Below the pieces are notes generated by a model that had not been told where the DNA came from, ran no database searches, and saw only the letters and a list, made by a program, of their open reading frames with translations. DNA of 64,000 bases from assembly GCF_032452875.1 (NCBI RefSeq), contig NC_083879.1, forward strand, positions 84,639,572-84,703,571. Reading direction: 5' to 3'. This DNA is from Bos javanicus. Lineage: Eukaryota; Chordata; Mammalia; Artiodactyla; Bovidae. Made by a program: the position numbers and the translations under genes. Of the stretch, positions 47,087 through 58,925 are shown in pieces. How positions within the stretch are numbered: position 1 is the first letter of the stretch; every line of letters begins with the position of its first letter.

Positions 47087-47836
47087 GCGCCCCCGCACCG
47101 CACACCTGTGTTCATACGGTCCTGCTGCGTGTTTCTTGTCCCCCAGTCATTTGCCTCTCATGCACTCTCCAGGACATAGGGTTTATTTCTCTGTAGGTGT
47201 TTGTGTTTTATGGGAATTACAATCCTGATAATGATTTACATGTTTGTTACTGTATTTTATAATTTTATGCCATGGGTGGTGCTCCCTTTCTTCAAAATAC
47301 AGATTTTAAAAAATCATTTCTAGAACTTTTTTTTTCTACATTTTTTTTTTTTTTTTGATGTAAAGTACCTGAAATTCCTGGGACCTTATTGTTTGAGCTT
47401 CGCCGTGGCAAGCTCTGTCGACTTACAGCTCGAGTCCGATGTCTTCGAATGTTTCATTCATTGATCGGGAGACAGTTCCTTCCCTTGCCCTGTGTTCCAG
47501 GCACATGGATGGTGAGCGTTTTATTGAAATCTCATCCTCTGACTTCAGTAGGGATTACAGGAAATGATGCACCCTCCTTTGAAGGGTATGCAGGGGACAC
47601 AGCCGTTCAAAGGTCTCCAGGGTACCGGCAAGTGGGCTGAGATGGCTGGTCTGAGCAGTGATGCGGCGCAAGACTCTGGTCCTCTCTGAGCTCCGCTGCC
47701 CGCTCGCCCCGCTAGACCTCGCCCCTGTGGTGATGCGCCCGCCTCGCTCCTCCGTGCACTTCTGCTGGCCTGGGACTGGCGTGTCTTGCATCTTGGAACT
47801 TTTTATTCATACCAGCCTTTGCCAAGTTATTGTGCC

Positions 47837-47842
47837 AATAAA
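47837..47842 (+). terminator. Candidate poly(A) signal AATAAA
   Basis: This canonical hexamer lies 1.02 kb downstream of the exon C stop codon. A G/T-rich element follows within 30-50 bases, as expected for a cleavage site near 47855-47865. It is not inside a recognised SINE or LINE tail; the CHR-type SINE starts only at about 48003. Confidence 0.4.
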
Positions 47843-48002
47843 AGGGTGCAACTCTGTTCTCCCGTGGTGTGGTGAATGTGCTGTCGTCGTTTTCCTCGGT
47901 TGCTTTTGCTTCCTGATCTGCGGAGGCAAGGAGACCTCCCTGCATTCTTCTCACAGCATCTTGCAAACTTCAGAATCAATGGAGTTTTGGTTTGTTTGTG
48001 TT

Positions 48003-48216
48003 ACAGGTTTTTTGATGTGGAAAGTTTTAAAAGTCTTCATTGAATTTCTTGCAATACTGTTTCTGTTTTATGTTTGTTTTGCTGGGGCGGGGGGTGGGGG
48101 GGGTGGTGGTGTCCTTAGGGCATGTGGAATGTTAACTCCCCAACCCGGGATCAAACCAGCACCCCCTGCGTGGGAAGGTGAAGTCTTAACCACTGGACCA
48201 CCAGGGAAGTGCCCTG
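48003..48216 (-). mobile_element. CHR-type SINE, minus strand
   Basis: It ends ggtgaagtcttaaccactggaccaccagggaagtgcc, the complement of the tRNA-like head. A G-rich low-complexity tract (48086-48110) is internal. Confidence 0.8.
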
Positions 48217-49504
48217 GTTTAAGAGATTTTTATGGTTATTCATATAAAACTACTAGATAGACATACTTCAGTTGTAAGCATAGTATGTTGATTATATGGG
48301 AATAATAATAGGCAAGTAAATGAGGAGAGGCCTTCCCTTGAAAGACAGTGCGTGTCCTCACAGATTGCACACCGAGTGGAGGAGACCACGCGGAGAAGCT
48401 CCTGGGTGGGGCAGGAGACAGAGGAAGGGAGCTGGGGGGCTGAGCGTTTCCTGGGTTTCCTGGGAAGGAATGCCGAGGCGAGGCATGTATGTCCAGAACT
48501 GATGGGTTCGGAGGATTTCGGGGACTTCTGGTGCAGAGGCTGCCCGTGGTTGTCGCCTGCTGGCCCCAAGCAGGGGCACAGTGCTCTGGAGTTGGGGAAT
48601 TGGAAAGGGGATGGAGAAGGGGGGTGGGGTGTCTGGGGTGGTCGTGGTTGTTCTCTGTCCCTGGGACTTAGGTGCCCCCGGGAGAGACCATTCCTCCAGC
48701 CTCAGCCAGGCAGGGATGCGGAAGCATCGGAACGCAGAAAATTAAAGGCGGATTTGAGACATGGGTAAGACGCACCAGGACCGATGACATCCAACAACCT
48801 CAGGGGGTGTCACCCAGCCCTACTCCTACTGCCTTCCGAACCTCAGCCCCTGACAACAGAGACCCCACTGTCCTTGACACACAGGCTTTCCCGGCCACAC
48901 CTTTACACCGAAGGCACTCCGTGGCCCTGGTCAGATGAAAGGGGTGAACTGGATCTCTGCCCCTAACACACCGTGTTTTTATTTAGACCAGAGGGAAGAG
49001 TGAACAGTTCGGGCATTCGACCTGTGAGAACTTGTTTCAAATGTGCCCAGAGCCCTCGCTGTGACTGTTTCAGTGCTTTGCACCCGGTATTCCAGTCTCG
49101 ATACTGACCTATGCCTTCTTGATAATTCTCATCGTCTAAGTATTGACCCTGAATTGAAGCTCAGAGCTTTAATTGAGCTCAGAATATAAACCCTCATCTT
49201 CACGGTTCCAAACCCCGGGCCATTTGAACATGATATACTGAAACGCTATACTTACTGTGTGGAATCTGTCTCAAGAAACCTGATTAAATGGTCTTTGGGA
49301 GGTTGCACTGTTGCTACAGCTCTGGTGGAGACCTGTGACAGGGGAACTGTGCATGAAGCTAGCCTCCCAGGAGCGGGTGGATCCAAATGACACACTGTTC
49401 TATCAGTCGTCATGGTTAGGGGCTCGTGTAATTACAATCTGATCCTGATCATCACCTCCTCAGGGTACCTTGAGTGATGCAATAATAAATATTTAATATC
49501 TAGT
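48217..49504. other. Unassigned DNA downstream of the gene
   Basis: A 138-codon plus-strand frame at 48352-48768 is GC-driven and overlaps other frames. No splice or start support. Confidence 0.45.
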
Positions 49505-49514
49505 AATCCTTTTG

Positions 49515-49903
49515 CACTGAAGAATTGATGCTTTTGAACTGTGGTGTTGGAGAAGACTCTTGAGAGTCCCTTGGACTGCAAGGAGATCCAACCAGTCCAT
49601 CCTAAAGAAGATCAGTCCCGGGTGTTCATTGGAAGGACTGTTGTTGAAGCTGAAACTTCAATACTCTGGCCACCTGATGAGAAGAGCTGACTCATTTGAA
49701 AAGACCCTGATGCTGGGAAAGAAGGAGGGCAGGAGGAGAAGGGGAGGACAGAGGATGAGATGGCTGGATGGCATCACCAACTCAATGGACATGAGTTTGG
49801 GTAAACTCCAGGAGTTGGTGATGGACAGGGAGGCCTGGCGTGATGCAGTTCATGGGGTCGCAAAGAGTCAGACACGACTGAGCGACTGAACTGAACTGAA
49901 CTG
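49515..49903 (+). mobile_element. BovB 3' fragment with 10-bp target-site duplication
   Basis: aatccttttg at 49505-49514 and 49904-49913 defines the insertion. A 109-codon coding remnant (49560-49889) is open but has no catalytic part. Confidence 0.93.
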
Positions 49904-50817
49904 AATCCTTTTGTCTCATCTAAGGTCATTCATCTTCTACAGCTAAAGGCCAAACCCCTTGAAGATTTTCTAAAACAGTCTCCTGACTCAGTCGGTACAA
50001 GTCTTCTCCACACAGTGGGGAGATTTCAGTGTTCATCACTACCCTGCACCCAGCAGATTGTCCTGCTCCACTTACATGATGGAAAAATCAGCCAAGACGC
50101 AAAGCATTCATAGCCACGATAGTATTATTAACAACAAAATTAATAGTTGTAATAATATGAGATAAAGTCCGAGTCTGAGGGGGTATTAAATGTACTCTCA
50201 AACTGGTTCTCTAGCAATTACAGCGTTGTCAGGATAATAAACAGGGGTGCTATTCTGGGTAATAAAGCACAGAATGTTATTCCACATAAGCAAGACTTCA
50301 ACAAATATGTATGTTTGCAGTATATTTAATGATGGTATTTTAATTGCTATCAGACCATAAGGTATGAATTATGATATATGATCAGGCTTGAGACCTTATG
50401 TTTAGCAATATAATTGGTATGAATTATTACCCTGTGTTCAAACACTGCCCAGCCTCATTGCTTTAAAGAAATGTTTTATGAGGGGGCTCTAAAAGCTACT
50501 ATCAAAATGTTCATAGTGGGTTAAAATGATTTAAAATGCATTTTCTACAGTGGAAAAATATATCATTAGTATTCTTAAATAGTGGTATGTAATTTAGTAG
50601 AATTATGCTACCCAATAAAAGCAACAGCCAATTAAAATCTTAGATTTGTAAATGAACCTCACATAAGAACATTACAGACTTGAACAAAACGTATATTATG
50701 AATTCCACAGTCCAGAAGTTTGGATACATTTCTGGGAAAATTCTATTCCTGCCCATTTTTAGCCAGACATCAAACGCAACTCCAATCGTGAGAAAGAGCA
50801 CTAGGTTATTACAACTT

Positions 50818-50945
50818 TGGGGACTTCCCTGGCAGTCCAGTGACTAAGACTCGGCTCCCAGTGCAAGAGCCACAAGTTCAGGTCCTGCTTGGGGAACTAA
50901 GATCCCACAAGTCGCACCACAAGTCCCACACTCCAGAGTGGGACA
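50818..50945 (+). mobile_element. CHR-type SINE
   Basis: Starts ggggacttccctggcagtccagtgactaag and ends agatcccacaagtcgcaccacaagtccc. Confidence 0.8.
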
Positions 50946-50957
50946 CATTTCACCGCT

Positions 50958-51169
50958 AAGGTGAAAGCCCCTCAGTCATGTCTGACTCTGCAGACCCATG
51001 GACTGTAGCCCGCCAGGCTCCTTTGTCCATTGGGATTCTCCAGGCAAGAATACTGGAGTGGGTATTCCAGGGGAAGATCCCCTGGAGGATATCTTCTGAA
51101 CCCAGGGATTGAACCTAGGTCTTCCGCATTGCAGGCAGATTTTTAGCCATCTGAGCCACCATGGAAGCC
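50958..51169 (-). mobile_element. Bov-tA-type SINE, minus strand, rearranged
   Basis: Complement of the SINE, with a small inverted-type patch at 51061-51090 (gtattccaggggaagatcccctggaggat) replacing the usual ttgccatttccttctccagg. Confidence 0.83.
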
Positions 51170-53036
51170 CTTTGTTTCAACTTTTACATGTATGCCTTTA
51201 GTTAGAAGTTTAAAAGTTTGATTTTTATTTTGATTCTCATTGGGAAATTTGCAACAAAAGTCATTCAAAGGTTGGAAAAAAAGTGTTCCAAGTAAAAGTT
51301 TGATGTAATTTTATTACATTTTTCAAAGCTGTACATAAAAATCCAGGTAATAGGGATGAAAGCCATTATATTTCTATTTATTGTGCAATGGTAGGTACTC
51401 CACAATGTTCATGATTTCCCAAAACATTAGCACTGCTTCCAAAAAACTGAAAATATATTCTTCACCCTATTGTACTTCCTTTACATCTTATTCATAAGCA
51501 GCGACTTTATCAAACAAATCCTACAATGTTCTAAGAACCCTGTGAGTTACAAAGTTACCCACCTAGCAAGGGGTTGGAGCATGCTGAGTTACAGCCTGGA
51601 AGAATTACCTTTGTGGTCTTTCTCTTTACCTAAGTACCACAGACCCCTGGGATGTTCCATTATTGTGGTTTCAGTAAGTTTCTCAGAAATCCAGAGGATG
51701 CTTTGTAAAACTGTAAAGATGACACTTTCAAAGGATAAGTCTTAATAGATTGCCTATAATACATTTCTATCACCTGTTCTAATTTCTCAGATGACTTTTC
51801 AGGTTTTTTTAAATCTATTTATACCTCAAATAGCAATTTTGTATGATCTGACAGCACAATAGCATCTGAATTTTATGTTGTTTCCTGGATCGTTACAATG
51901 GCGGAAGAAAATCTTGATGTCTTCTCATAAGAAAATATCAAAGGTAGATAAACCTATGCATTTATTTCAATTGTTGTTTTATAATAGGAATGCATCCGAT
52001 GTGTCTTCTCTCTCCTTTGAATTAATCATCGACAGACATCCAGGGCTGTCTGCTTGCTTGCGTTTTCCTAGAGCCCTGGGGAGCGGATTTGCTTCAAAAG
52101 AAGGCTCCAGAGCTGGCCCGGATGACATTCTCCTGATGTCCCCACTTAGTTTATAAAGAAAATGAAAAAGAATGAAACTATTGATAAATTCCAAGAGGAA
52201 AGATCAAAGCGCTAAAGAAAAATGGAATAATACCAAATTCAACTGGAGGTTTTGATCTTTGAAGATTCCTGCAAACAAAGAGAAAGAGGTCCCTGATCTA
52301 AAACAATGAGTGGAAAAGTGTGTAAACTCTGTCACATCACGTGAGGTTCTTCTCATTGAACCTGTCTTGGGGGCTCTATTAAGCTACATTCCATCAAACG
52401 AGGTCTTGTATGATAATCAGGAGAGCTGGTCCACCCAGCAGAGTCCCTACTGGGGTTCACCGACATAATTGTTGACTAACATAAGCAACCTTAATAATAA
52501 CAAATGGAGCATTTTTGGAATACTTTTGTATATAAACAGACTGTATATACATTTCTGTTGTAGGGGAAAGGATTCTTCATAAAAATTCTGCATTTGGAGA
52601 ACTGTTGTGATTCCCTTGGGCCTCGGAGCTGTTTTAAGAAGATAACATTCCATATTTTCAAAAGCAAGATAACTTCCCAAGGAGTAGAGAAGAGACGCGG
52701 CTGGAAATCCACATGGCCATGATCTCAGCTCCTGAAGGTTGTCAAGGGCAGGGACGGAGGGAATTTGAGGTGATGCTGCCTCGTTGCTGGGCACTGGATA
52801 TGCCTACCTTCCAGCCCCAGGTGAAAGGCAGACCCTCCAGAGCCAGAATGCTTGATGCCCAGACGCCCAAACGCCACAAGGTTGCTTGTTCACAATGACT
52901 CTAAGAAAAGACTCATTAAAGGTCCGAGGTGCTACATCCCTGAATTTTGCTCCTGGCAGTAGGTGTTTGGCCCAGCGAGGAGTTGTCTTATTTGAGTCTG
53001 CAGCCCTACACATGTTTTTGGCTCACGTTGGCTGTA

Positions 53037-53225
53037 TCAGGGGTCCCCAACCCCCAGGATCTACTGCCTGATGACCTGAGGTGGAGCTGGTGTAATAATA
53101 GCAGAAATGAAGTGCACATTAAGTGTGATGTGCTTGAGTCATCCTGAAAGCACCCCTTCGCCACCCCCAGTCCATGGAAAAGCTGGCGTCCTGAAACCAG
53201 CCCAGAAGGGGCTGAGACCCCTCGA
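53037..53225 (+). mobile_element. hAT-like DNA transposon remnant
   Basis: caggggtccccaaccccc is a typical hAT terminal repeat. It is followed by tgcctgatgacctgaggtggagctg and ccatggaaaagctggcgtcctgaaacc, known internal words of a mammalian non-autonomous element. The right terminal repeat is degraded. Confidence 0.6.
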
Positions 53226-53267
53226 ACAGATGAAAAATCACCTACCGGCTTCGCATGCGGAACCTGT

Positions 53268-53392
53268 TTCTTAGAAAGAAATGGCAGCCCACTACAATAT
53301 GCCTGCCTGGAGAATCCCATGGACAGAGGAGCCTGGCGGGCTACAGTCCACAGGGTCACAAAGAGTCAGACTCGACTGAGCGACTCACCAGC
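53268..53392 (+). mobile_element. BovA-type monomer
   Basis: From gtttcttagaaagaaatggcagcccactac to gactgagcgactcaccagcacc, a single monomer without the tRNA-like head. Confidence 0.8.
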
Positions 53393-53998
53393 ACCCCGCC
53401 CTGTGGTGTCTCAATGACCGTCATCCTAGTGTTTACTGGACACCGAGGAAGAGGAGTCGCAATTCAATCCCCTCTAACAAATACATCCTTAAAGTATGTA
53501 AATACACAATGAACTCGAATGCTCCCTAAGCCTTCCTTATTCAGAAGGGCCTCCCCCCCATGACTCAGCTGGAAGGTTTTGCTATTAATTGCACTGTACC
53601 TGCCCCACTTAAGGATTTCTCCATTTTTTTATCATTCTGGAGCTTAAGAACTCATGACTCACACATTTCAAATCATCCTCTACCCTCACTTGGCAGAATG
53701 ATGTCACCCCAAATTTTCCTCCGGCTAAAACAGGGGGCTGAGAGTTGCCATCTGCATTAGACACAGAAACCCATGTCTCCATACCTCTGTTGTCCTAGGA
53801 AGCACCTCAGTCCTCATTCCAAACATCTCCCTAGGCAAAAGTGTCCACTAAAGCTCGTAATTTCTATGCATGTACTTTTCAGTCTGGCTTCAGAGAGGGT
53901 CAGTAATGAAAAAAACAGTCAAAACATTTTTTTGCATGAGTGTTTCTAATAATCATTGTTTCCTTTCACTGATTTTGGGGACTGTAATACTTCTACAG

Positions 53999-54215
53999 GG
54001 GGCTTCCCAGATGTCTCAGTGTAAAGAATCTGCCTGACCATGCAAGAGACGCAGGAGACTTGGGTTCAATCTCTGGGTCAGGAAGATCCCCTGGAGGAAG
54101 AAATGGCAACCCACTTCAGGGTTCTTGCCGGGAGAATCCCATGGACAGAGGAGTCTGGTGGGCTACAGTCCATGGGGTCACAGTTGGATACAACTGAGTC
54201 AATTTAGCACACACA
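53999..54215 (+). mobile_element. Bov-tA-type SINE
   Basis: From ggggcttcccagatgtctcag to ctgagtcaatttagcac, full length and diverged. Confidence 0.87.
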
Positions 54216-54373
54216 TACACGTGATAAATCTGAGTATCTTTTCTGTATAATTTTGACACATTTAAGTGTTTTACTTATTAAAAAGTAAAATTTAATCAAA
54301 ATAATAAAAAAGTAAATATTGAAATTAAGTGTAGTTGCAAATTAACCAAGATGCATATCAAAGTAATGTATCT

Positions 54374-54495
54374 GCTTAGTCTCTCAGTCGTTCCTGACTC
54401 TGTGGGACCCCGTGGACTGTAGCCCACCAGGCTCCTCTATCTGTGGAATTTTCCAGGCAAGAGTACTGGAGTGTGTGGCCACTTCCTCCTCCAAT
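54374..54495 (-). mobile_element. Truncated Bov-tA/BovA SINE, minus strand
   Basis: From tgcttagtctctcagtcgttcctgac to ggccacttcctcctcc; the tRNA-like head is missing. Confidence 0.82.
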
Positions 54496-55369
54496 CAAAA
54501 TAACAGTGTAATCATATATTAAAGAAATTAATTCAGCTAACTTTTGAATGAGTACTTTGTACATCTTTACTAGATGTACAAAGAGATGAAAAGAATTCCA
54601 AAGAGAACTTGAATTTTACTTAATAACTCTGCTGATAATTTGGTATCATAAACATAATTCTGAACCTATTTTGCTTTGTGATAGAATCACCCAGATGAGT
54701 TGACATGTTAATAAGAGCCATAGAGAAACATGAGGAAGAATTCTGTGGTTTAAGATTTGGTTTTGTTTTCAGAATAAAACAGAAAACAAACAAACAAACA
54801 AAAACAACCGAGCTCTGTCCACTGAAAGCACCTTAATAAACCCTATTAGCAGTGAATACACGGAGCACACAGACCTAGGTTTCCAGTTGGTCAGTGTCAC
54901 CTCCGAGTCAGTGAGCCTGGGTGGTCTGGACTGACAGGAACGCAAGGAAGCCCTCACAGCAACACAACACAGGAGCTGGCTTGAAAGGGGGTCCCATGCG
55001 CCAACTCTGAGGCTCTTCTGCTGCAGTTACAGGAGGAATGATACAGACCTTTATATTTTAAACAAATAGAAGAAAAAATTTAAACCTAAAAAAAGAAAAC
55101 TTGACTCGATTAATCACAAGAGGCAGGACCTGCCACATCAATAAACAAGCCCGAGGCATTGCCCATTAAAAGCCTAAATTAAAAATATCAGAAGTCATAG
55201 CAAATATAGACAGGTTATCTTCACTTACGGAAAGATGGTAAAATTCAAAATGCATTTTTTTAAAAAATCAAAGTGCATTTAAAAAAGGAGAGAGAGAACA
55301 AAATTAAAGAAGGAGAGGAAGACAAGGAACCCAGTAGCTGAAACAGAATTCACCGTCAGATACATCGCC

Positions 55370-55530
55370 TTCTGTGAAAAATCCCTTCAAGTCTCGTGAC
55401 CCCGGATCTGCTCAACGATAAAAGCGGGGTAACGTGGAAGTCTACCGTGTGCAGTTGGCGTGAGTGTGAAATGGGAAGACACGTGTGACGGCAGTTTGTC
55501 AACTGTGCAAACATCAGCTGCCGTGGTTTC
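55370..55530 (+). repeat. MIR SINE
   Basis: ggatctgctcaacgataaaagcggggtaacgtggaagtctaccgtgtgcagttggcgtgagtgtgaaatg follows the MIR 3' half. Confidence 0.55.
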
Positions 55531-55577
55531 ATCTGAAATCACTGCTTTGGGCTTACACTGCTCCGTCTCTTCACTCT

Positions 55578-55634
55578 CTGTTGCCGTCTCTGGGGTCGCA
55601 CAGAGTCGGACATGACTGAAGCGTGCAGCAGCAG
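55578..55634 (+). mobile_element. Bov-A2 3' terminus only
   Basis: Ctgttgccgtctctggggtcgcacagagtcggacatgactgaagcgtgcagcagcagc is the last part of Bov-A2 with its AGC tail. Confidence 0.78.
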
Positions 55635-55928
55635 CCCTTGGAACAGCAGAAAAATACTGAACTTAGCCTTTCCTAGGTGATCTCAGACAGCCCTGAGGCG
55701 AAGAAATAAAAAGAATAAATATAGGTCCTATTTGTTATTCTGTTTTGCCCTGGGAAAGATAAACATTAATAGGCCAGTCCCTGCTATGTGCCAAGCGAAG
55801 GGGTCTGATGTTGCTCCTTCATAAGGAGCTCTGGGCTGGAACCCTAGGGTCCAGGCTCTAAATCCTGGTTAGTAGGTAGCCCGTCTTTGTGCATGTGCTG
55901 CAGAGCAGAGAGGCAAAAGGATGTATGT

Positions 55929-56136
55929 GTTGTTGTTTAGTCCCTCAGTCATATCTGACTCTTTTGCGACCCCAAGGACTGTAGCCCTCCTCTGTCCATG
56001 GGATTCTCCAGGCAAAAGTACTGGAGGAGGCTGCCATTTCCTTCTCCGGTGGGTCTTCCCAACCCAGGGATCAAACCGACGTCTCCTGCATTGGCAGGCA
56101 GATTCTCTTCCACTGAGCCACCACGGAAGCCCAACC
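55929..56136 (-). mobile_element. Bov-tA-type SINE, minus strand
   Basis: From gttgttgtttagtccctcagtcat to gagccaccacggaagccc; small internal deletion after ctgtagccc. Confidence 0.87.
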
Positions 56137-56558
56137 TGAGAGGATGCACAGTGAGTCACTACATGATCATTCTAAAATGTTACGATTCTCATCGTAATCA
56201 GATAATCGACATTTTGGCGGAAAAATAACCACAGTAGAATAGCTAAAGGATTTTTTTTGTTCCAACCGAAAAATACAAAAGCCACGGTCAACCCCAAAGG
56301 AGGAGGTGGCCTGTCTACAGTCAAAGAATGAAACCCATCAGAGGTGTACAGTCGGTTTTAAGAATATATACATGTTAAAATAAGTAAAGCAGAAAAGTGA
56401 CTTCAAGGATTCACTGTGCTGGGAGCACGAGCCCATTGTCTTCAAAGAAGGCTGTGACATTTATTCCCAAGATGTGGTGTTTCTTTCTGGATGATGAAAA
56501 TAGAGATGATTTGGAACTGGAAACAAAGCCCCCCTCCTTAATGATTTGACAGTGTTAG

Positions 56559-56769
56559 ACCTTGCCTCCGGCAAGCCCAAGGAAGAAGACGAAGAAACAC
56601 AAGGAATTCAGAGTGCCAGGGTTTATCAAAGTCAAACAGGATCTTTTTCAAAACTGCAAGGAAAGTTTAAAAGATGATTTCATAGAAAAGAACATCCAAC
56701 CCGACCAAGTAGGGGTATTACTAAGAGGAGCTCCTGAAATGCACACGTCTTCAGGGTACAGCCACACTG
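56559..56769 (+). other. Lysine-rich open frame, status unknown
   Basis: A 70-codon open stretch begins after TAG at 56556 and runs to a possible donor ACTG/gtaggt at 56770; the frame itself closes at about 56789. The peptide is protein-like (ASPRKKTKKHKEFRVPGF near the start, KESLKDDFIEKNIQPDQ further on) and outside recognised repeats. The upstream acceptor (gacagtgttag) lacks a good pyrimidine tract, no ATG opens the frame, and I know no matching family. It could be a chance frame or an old pseudogene fragment. Confidence 0.2.
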
Positions 56770-56923
56770 GTAGGTCCTTTGAAATCTAAAGCTGTGGCAA
56801 GAACTGTAAAGTGGGAATTTAAAGAATTCCTGTGTGAGTCTCCACAAAATCTAGAAGGATTCTAGATCAAAGCAACAGGAAAGACCCCTAAACTGCTCTC
56901 TCGTTGCACATTTTAAATACATG

Positions 56924-57142
56924 TGTGTGCTCACTCACTCGGTCATGTCTGACCCTTTGTGACCCCGTGGACTGTAGCCCGCCAGGCTCCTCTGTCCATG
57001 GGATTCTCCAGGCAAGAATGATGGAGTGGGTTGCCATTTCCTTCTCCAGGGGATCTTCCTGATGCAGGGATGAAACCTGAGCTCCCTGGGTCTCCTGCAC
57101 TGGCAGGTGGATTCTTTACCACTGAGCCACTTGGGAAGCCCT
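56924..57142 (-). mobile_element. Bov-tA-type SINE, minus strand
   Basis: From gtgtgtgctcactcactcggtcatg to gagccacttgggaagccc; extra copy of ccctgggtct-like words in the head. Confidence 0.87.
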
Positions 57143-57711
57143 TTAACTACTTAGATAGCTATTAAAACTGAAATTGAACTAGGCAGACAGCATAACTTTT
57201 TCTTTTCCCCAAGTAAAACCATTATGCGTTTGCTTGGTCTGTAGTCGTCTTTCCCTCGAATATACTAGGGGTGGGGAGAAGCAACGACAGCAGAATGAAT
57301 GGCTTCCTAAGCCATCATTCCAAAGAGAGCATCTTAGGCCCTTGAAACAATCAAACAACCCATATTCTTGAGAATTTACCATGTGGTGAGTCTACAGTGG
57401 TCCCAGGGTTTACAAAAACTGAAAATTCCAGAGCTCCAGGTCCTGAGTATATAACAATCTCTACCCTTGAGTAATAGTAGCAGCCGTAAGACTTAAAGCA
57501 TACAAATCTAGCCACTGTGAGAAGAGGTAGCTTGCGGACGATAATAAACTAATTCTGAGACATGGAGTTATATGCCACCCCAAAATCCCATCTTGCCACA
57601 TGGCACCCCCAAACCCAGATTGTTTTACACCTGGACAAATTCTTAGGTGTTAGATACCAAAGGTAATATCCCTTTGAATAGACAAAGAAATGCATTAAAA
57701 TTAATGCTGTA

Positions 57712-57925
57712 GGGGCTTCCCAGGTGGCGCAGTGGTAAAGAATCTGCCTGCCAATGCAGGAGACGCGGGAGACCAGAGTTCGATTCGTGGGTCAGGGAGA
57801 TTCCCTGGAGAAGGAAATGACAACCCATTCTAGTATTGCCTTGGCAATCCCACGGACAGAGCAGGCTGGCAGGTTACAACCCAGGGGGTCACAGAGAATC
57901 GGACACGACTGAACAAGCACACAAC
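57712..57925 (+). mobile_element. Bov-tA-type SINE
   Basis: From ggggcttcccaggtggcgcagtgg to gacacgactgaacaagcacacaac. Confidence 0.88.
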
Positions 57926-58332
57926 GCAAATGTTGCGTAACAGGAGCTAACGTCGTGTTGGAGGTCAGTTATGCTTCAAAAGCAAAAAAGCAACGTAGAA
58001 AAAGAGGTCAGATTTGTGTTTACAGAGGTAGGGAGGGGGAGGAGGAACTGGATGAAGGTGGTCAAAAGGCATGAACGTCCACTTAGAAGATAAACAAATA
58101 CTAGGAAGGGAATCCTCAACACGATGCATACAATTAGCCCTGCTCTGTCATCCATGAAGACTATTAAGGGAGTAAAGCCTAAGAGTTCTTCTCTTATGCA
58201 AAAATACTGTTTTTCTTTTTTTTTTTTTTTTATCTTGGATCAATATGAGGATGGTGGGTGTTCACTAAACTTATGAATGTACATTTCATGATGTCTGTAA
58301 GTTAATTCATCATGTCATACACCTTCGGCAGT

Positions 58333-58460
58333 GCTGGGGAGTTCCCCGGTGGCCTAGAGGTCAGGATTCGGAGCTCTCACTGCTACGGCCCCAGGTTCAA
58401 TCCCTGGTCAGAAAACTGAGATCCCACAAGAAGCACTGCCAAAAAGAAAAAGAAAAATAT
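58333..58460 (+). mobile_element. CHR-type SINE
   Basis: From tggggagttccccggtggcctagagg to cacaagaagcactgccaaaaag, with an A-rich tail. Confidence 0.78.
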
Positions 58461-58467
58461 TGAACAG

Positions 58468-58640
58468 TGCTGGAGACTTGGGCTTGATCTCTATGAGGAA
58501 TATCCCCTGGAGAAGGAAATGGCACCCCACCCCAGTATTCTTGCCTGAGAAGTCCTATGGACAGAGAAGCCTGGTGGGCTATAGTCCATGGGGTCCCAAA
58601 GACTCGGACATGACTGACTGACTGAGTACACACATATGTC
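58468..58640 (+). mobile_element. 5'-truncated Bov-tA-type SINE
   Basis: From gctggagacttgggcttgatctc to gactgactgactgagtac; it follows the CHR SINE tail directly. Confidence 0.83.
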
Positions 58641-58659
58641 AATTATATCTCAATAGAAC

Positions 58660-58925
58660 TGAAAGGACATTCTTTTTCCCATATTGGCGATTACAGAATA
58701 TTGAGTAGAGTTCCCTGAGCTATAGTGTCCTTGTTGATTATCTATTCCATACACAGTACTGTGCAAACATCAATCCCAATCTCCTGGTTTATCCCCAGAA
58801 AGTTTGAAATAATGGATATATGTATATGCATAGCTGAACCCTTTTGCCATGTTCCTGAAACCAGCACAATATTGTAAATCAACCATACATCAATACAAAT
58901 AAAAATTTAAGTTAAAATAAGCCAC
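58660..58925. mobile_element. Two L1 3' UTR fragments in opposite orientation
   Basis: 58660-58800 is minus-strand L1 (attgagtagagttccctgagctatag), and 58815-58925 is plus-strand L1 3' end (tgaaaccagcacaatattgtaaatcaacc). The pair is arranged tail-to-tail around about 58805. Confidence 0.65.

Larger units (their letters stand above)
46818..47860 (+). other. Probable 3' UTR of the split gene
   Basis: The sequence after the exon C stop stays free of interspersed repeats for about 1 kb and leads to an AATAAA at 47837 followed by a GT-rich stretch (ttctcccgtggtgtggtgaatgtgctgtc). It holds a short GT run near 46928 and a two-copy 18-bp repeat at 47051-47086. T-rich tracts lie at 47328-47356. The 3' boundary is inferred from the poly(A) signal alone. 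Confidence 0.4.
49914..53036. other. AT-rich DNA, few repeats
   Basis: Two SINEs at 50818-51169 only. Low repeat density at 51170-53036 might mean conserved non-coding sequence, but nothing specific is visible. Frames such as 51470-51745 have no context. Confidence 0.4.

Noticed and set aside
46479..47228. Many overlapping frames of 60-200 codons on both strands around exon C
   Set aside because: They are shadows of the GC-rich terminal exon and its 3' UTR.
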